A stretch of 9,023 nt of DNA from an uncultured Eggerthellaceae bacterium. Lineage in GTDB: Bacteria > Actinomycetota > Coriobacteriia > Coriobacteriales > Eggerthellaceae. The number at the start of each line of letters is the position of its first letter. The first letter of the stretch is position 1. The DNA is taken from the NCBI GenBank assembly GCA_910585565.1, contig CAJUFC010000023.1, positions 1 to 9,023 on the forward strand, written 5' to 3'. Under the pieces are notes generated by a model. The model had not been told where the DNA came from and made no database searches. It saw nothing but the letters and a program-made list of their open reading frames with translations. Below are positions 6,228 to 9,023 of this stretch, piece after piece. Both the position numbers and the translations under genes were made by a program.

Positions 6228-6857
6228 CTACACGTTCTTCAGCATGATGGTGGACATGATGGCCGCCGCGTGCTCGGTGGCATCGCAGCACTTCTCCATG
6301 CGCTCGTAGATGCGCGACCAGACCAAGACGTGCATGAGGTCGTCGTTTTCCACCGTATGCAGGTGGAACATGGCCTCCTTGTACAGAGTGTCGGCCTCTT
6401 CCTCGTAGGAGTTGATGTCGACGATGAGATGCTTGAACTTCTTGTTCTTCTTGAAGTTCTGGAACTCCACCATGGCTGCGTTGAGCGCCTTGCATGACTT
6501 GCGAATGAGGTCGGCGAACTGAAGCGCATTCTCCGGAATCGTCTTGATGGCGTAGATCTGCATGTGTCCCAGCACGTCGTCGATGTAGTCGAGGGTGTCG
6601 TCGAGCGCTTGCGCCAGCTGCACCACGTCCTCGCGGTCGAACGGCGGCATGAAGTCCATGGCGGTCATCTCGAAGATGTCATGGTTGATGTCGTCGCCGG
6701 CGTTCTCGTAGTCGTGCATCTGTTCCATGACGTCAGACAGCCCGCTGGCATGCTCGAACGTCACCATCGCCTCTTTGAGGAGGTCGGCCTCTTTGACCGC
6801 CAGCTCCGTCAGCGTCTCGTACGCTTTGAAATAGTTGTACTTCTTCTTTTTCGCCAT
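6228..6857 (-). CDS. PhoU-like DUF47 family protein
   Basis: A 209-residue, almost entirely helical, acidic cytoplasmic protein of the DUF47/PhoU-like family. Members often accompany low-affinity Pit phosphate transporters and are thought to modulate them. Metal-binding ExxxD patterns typical of PhoU folds are visible: E51-D55 (ENAGDD), E152-D156 (EEEAD) and E188-D192 (EKCCD). FDREDVVQLAQALDDTLDYID at 73-93 is the family's central helix. The length is normal. The ATG at 6857 follows a lysine-rich MAKKKKYNYF and has GAAAGG upstream at about nine bases. No pit gene is next to it on either side in this window, which is unusual since the two are commonly paired. Its stop codon directly abuts that of the convergent phospholipase-like gene. 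A direct repeat in the upstream gap may be a response-regulator site. Confidence 0.88.
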   Translation of the reverse strand: MAKKKKYNYFKAYETLTELAVKEADLLKEAMVTFEHASGLSDVMEQMHDYENAGDDINHDIFEMTAMDFMPPFDREDVVQLAQALDDTLDYIDDVLGHMQIYAIKTIPENALQFADLIRKSCKALNAAMVEFQNFKKNKKFKHLIVDINSYEEEADTLYKEAMFHLHTVENDDLMHVLVWSRIYERMEKCCDATEHAAAIMSTIMLKNV

Positions 6858-6954
6858 TGTGAGTACCTTTCACCCCGACCAGCTCGCGCCGTTCGCACAA
6901 ACAATAAGAGATGCTAGCAAATACCAAGGGCTCGAACAGGGCGCATCGGCACTT

Positions 6955-6971
6955 GTTACGGTTAGGTTACG
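6955..6971. promoter_or_regulatory. 11-base-period direct repeat upstream of the DUF47 gene
   Basis: GTTACG occurs at 6955-6960 and again at 6966-6971, with GTTA at 6961-6964 between them. On the minus strand this reads as two CGTAAC units one helical turn apart, about 100 bases before the DUF47 ATG. OmpR/PhoB-type response regulators bind direct repeats with this 11-base period. The assignment is inferential. Confidence 0.3.
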
Positions 6972-7012
6972 CGAAACGGCAGACGCCGAACCGCGCCAGC
7001 GAGCAAGTCGCC

Positions 7013-7690
7013 CTACTCTTCGGGCTCCCAGCCGAATCGCGCGAACGTCGTCCTCTCGGCGCCGATCGTCGTCAGCTCGGCATGCCCAGGCAAAACGACC
7101 GTGTCGTCAGGCAGCTTGGCCAGCTTCTTCATGGATGCCGCCATGTCCGTCACCGATCCGCGCTCGAAGTCGGTACGGCCCGTGGTGCCGGCAAAGAGCG
7201 TGTCTCCCGAGACGAGCACGGGATAGCCGCTGTCATGGTTTCCGAACTGAGGGATGATGAACAGGCACAGAGAGCCGCTGGAGTGGCCTGGGGTCTCGAT
7301 GACCTTCCACTGCATGCCGCCGACCGCGAGTACGTCCCCGTTCCCGACGCGGCGGTCGACCACGCACGGCACAGCGACGCGAGAGGTGTCCTCGGGACGC
7401 GGGCGCTCGATATAGTCGGCCTCCTCCCGCGAGGCAATGACCGGCGCGCCTGTCAGGCGCCTGAGCTCGGCAGCGGCCCCCGTGTGGTCCCAATGCCCAT
7501 GCGTAAGGACGATGGCGTCCAGCTTGGCGCCACCCAGGCGCTCGACGATGAGCTCGGCGTGATCGGACGGGTCGACCACGAAGGTGCCCGTCCCGTCCGA
7601 GATGATATAGACGTTGTTGCCCAGACTTCCCATGACGAGGAAGCGCACGTCCACGCACAGCCCCTCCACCTTGACTTCGCGCATTTCCAT
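7013..7690 (-). CDS. Metallo-beta-lactamase-fold hydrolase (glyoxalase II-like)
   Basis: A 225-residue soluble hydrolase of the metallo-beta-lactamase superfamily, closest in style to the YcbL/glyoxalase II-like group that cleaves thioesters or similar substrates. The dinuclear zinc ligands are complete: THGHWDH gives H64, H66, D68 and H69, and H136 lies in TPGHSSGS. D163 in SGDTLF and H203 in LPGH complete the set. GTTGRTDF at 168-175 is typical of the subgroup. The long C-terminal substrate domain of classical glyoxalase II is absent. AGGAGG five bases upstream fixes the start at 7690; the frame remains open further upstream but only over the rel gene. It lies 20 bases behind rel and is very probably in the same operon, an arrangement seen in other Gram-positive bacteria. 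The substrate is unknown. Confidence 0.9.
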   Translation of the reverse strand: MEMREVKVEGLCVDVRFLVMGSLGNNVYIISDGTGTFVVDPSDHAELIVERLGGAKLDAIVLTHGHWDHTGAAAELRRLTGAPVIASREEADYIERPRPEDTSRVAVPCVVDRRVGNGDVLAVGGMQWKVIETPGHSSGSLCLFIIPQFGNHDSGYPVLVSGDTLFAGTTGRTDFERGSVTDMAASMKKLAKLPDDTVVLPGHAELTTIGAERTTFARFGWEPEE

Positions 7691-7710
7691 GGCGACCTCC
7701 TGTCGTTTCG

Positions 7711-9023
7711 CTATCGCTTCGCTGCTGCCTCGCTGGGCAGCATGCGGCTTGCCTCGAACACGCCTTCGATCTTGCCCAAGGCCCCGATGATGCTGTCGAT
7801 CTTCGAAAGGTCGCTGACCTCGAAGAGAAAGCGCATGTCCACGACGCCGTCTCGGTGCGTGTTGGTCGAGCACGACAAGACGTTGGCGCCCGACTCGGAG
7901 AATATCTGGGTCACCTCGAGCAAGAGGTTGATGCGGTCGAGCGCCTCGATGTGCACCTGCACCTTGTACAGCGCGCTCGATGACGGCATGCCGTCCCAAG
8001 CGACGTCGATGATGCGGTTGGGGTCGCGCTTCAGGTCCTCGGCGTTGGGACAATCGGCACGATGCACCGACACGCCTCGCCCGCGCGTCACGAACCCGAT
8101 GATGTCATCGCCAGGCACGGGGTTGCAGCACCGCGACAGCCGGACGAGGATGTCATCGAGTCCCTTGACGACCACGCCGTTGGAGGAATGCGCCTCGTGC
8201 TTCTTGGGGCGCTTCACGCTCGTGATCATGGGGGGCATGATGCCGGTCGAGCTCTCGCTTTGGCCAAGCCGCGGCTTTTCCGACTCCTCCTTTGCCCGGT
8301 CGACCAGTATCTTGAGCATGCGGTTGCCGACGTGCTGGGCGCTCTCTTTGCCGCGCGCCAGCTGCACGAACATGTCGTCGGCGTTGTTGAAGCCCATGGC
8401 CTCGGCCACGATCTTGAGGGCGCGCATCGAGCGCGCGCTCGACAGGCCCACCCCGTGCTTGCGCATCTCCTTCATGAGGATGTCGCGCCCGTCCTGGACG
8501 TCGGTGGAGCGGTTCGCCTTGGAGAAGTAGCTGCGAATCTTGTTGCGCGCCGACGGCGTCTGGACGATGTTGAGCCAGTCGCGCGAGGGGCCGGAGTTCT
8601 TGGAGGTCAGCACCTCCACGCGGTCGCCCACCTTCAGCTCGTAGGTCAAAGGCACGATGGCGCCGTTCACCTTGGCGCCGACGCAGTGGTTGCCCACCTC
8701 GGTATGGACCGCATACGCAAAGTCGATCGGCGTGGCTCCCGCCCGCAGCGTCTTGGCATCCCCGTTCGGCGTGAACACGTATATCTCGGTGTTGTCCAAA
8801 TCCATCTTGAGCGACTTCAGGAACTCGCGCGAATCCTCCGTCTCGTCCTGCCAGTCGACCATCTCGCGCAGCCACGCCAGCTGCTTGTCGAGCTCTTCGG
8901 CCCGAACGCGGGCGCCGCCCTCCTTGTAGCGCCAGTGCGCCGCGACGCCGTATTCGCTCGCGCGATGCATCTCTTCGGTGCGTATCTGCACCTCGAGCGG
9001 CTTGCCTGCCGGACCCATGACCG
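7711..9023 (-). CDS. RelA/SpoT-family (p)ppGpp synthetase, C-terminal part (partial)
   Basis: The 3' portion of a long Rel/RSH gene whose 5' end lies beyond the right edge, so the start is not in the window. Numbering from the methionine at 9018, the end of the synthetase domain is seen as EVQIRTEEMHRASEYGVAAHWRYKEG (about 9-34). A TGS domain follows at about 78-139 (YVFTPNGDAKTLRAGATPIDFAYAVHTE). A helical segment comes next (WLNIVQTPSARNKIRSYF). The zinc-finger-like domain has the CC pair at 297-298 and C323, and a C-terminal ACT domain spans about 353-425. These regulatory domains sense uncharged tRNA on the ribosome in this family. The hydrolase domain is not in view, so bifunctional Rel versus RelA cannot be decided, though the full domain tail favours Rel. 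The stop at 7711 precedes the hydrolase gene by 20 bases. Confidence 0.94.
   Translation of the reverse strand, partial: VMGPAGKPLEVQIRTEEMHRASEYGVAAHWRYKEGGARVRAEELDKQLAWLREMVDWQDETEDSREFLKSLKMDLDNTEIYVFTPNGDAKTLRAGATPIDFAYAVHTEVGNHCVGAKVNGAIVPLTYELKVGDRVEVLTSKNSGPSRDWLNIVQTPSARNKIRSYFSKANRSTDVQDGRDILMKEMRKHGVGLSSARSMRALKIVAEAMGFNNADDMFVQLARGKESAQHVGNRMLKILVDRAKEESEKPRLGQSESSTGIMPPMITSVKRPKKHEAHSSNGVVVKGLDDILVRLSRCCNPVPGDDIIGFVTRGRGVSVHRADCPNAEDLKRDPNRIIDVAWDGMPSSSALYKVQVHIEALDRINLLLEVTQIFSESGANVLSCSTNTHRDGVVDMRFLFEVSDLSKIDSIIGALGKIEGVFEASRMLPSEAAAKR

Noticed and set aside
6940..7012. Terminator after the rel-hydrolase unit
   Set aside because: Only a 4-bp CGGC/GCCG stem with a short T-stretch is visible, too weak to call.
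6911..8530. 539-codon plus-strand open frame opposite the hydrolase and rel genes
   Set aside because: It is antisense to two strongly supported genes, with a composition typical of GC-rich shadow frames and no family resemblance.

Overview
The window is GC-rich bacterial chromosome with short gaps, consistent codon use and ordinary housekeeping genes. Gene content and protein style suggest a Gram-positive actinobacterium, most likely of class Coriobacteriia (Eggerthellaceae-like). That placement rests on general resemblance only, because there is no rRNA or other marker gene here. No mobile element, CRISPR array, tRNA or rRNA gene is visible.

Layout from left to right. (1) 18-2469, minus strand: a two-gene unit, tlyA (S4-FtsJ RNA methyltransferase) followed by an AGCS-family sodium:amino-acid symporter, with reading frames overlapping by 17 bases. 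(2) 2470-2797: a 328-base non-coding gap holding two large hairpin elements of about 110 bases. They share an apical core but have unrelated basal stems, and this is the most unusual structure in the window. (3) 2798-5156, minus strand: the lysC-asd pair, encoding the first two steps of the aspartate pathway. lysC carries a well-formed internal ribosome binding site and ATG that would give a separate regulatory beta subunit. (4) 5157-5267: a short divergent control region. (5) 5268-6227, plus strand: a zinc-dependent phospholipase C-like protein without a signal peptide. (6) 6228-6857, minus strand: a PhoU-like DUF47 protein whose stop codon directly abuts that of the preceding convergent gene. 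(7) 6858-7012: a gap with an 11-base-period direct repeat upstream of the DUF47 gene. (8) 7013-9023, minus strand: a metallo-beta-lactamase-fold hydrolase behind the 3' part of a RelA/SpoT-family (p)ppGpp enzyme gene that runs off the right edge.

Functionally, lysC-asd feeds lysine/diaminopimelate, threonine and methionine synthesis. The rel gene is the stringent-response enzyme, the DUF47 protein points to phosphate uptake, and AGCS imports alanine or glycine. The genes are mostly conserved families. The points worth a second look are the twin hairpins between asd and tlyA, the lysC internal start, the unusual loop and tail of the symporter, and the regulatory repeats.
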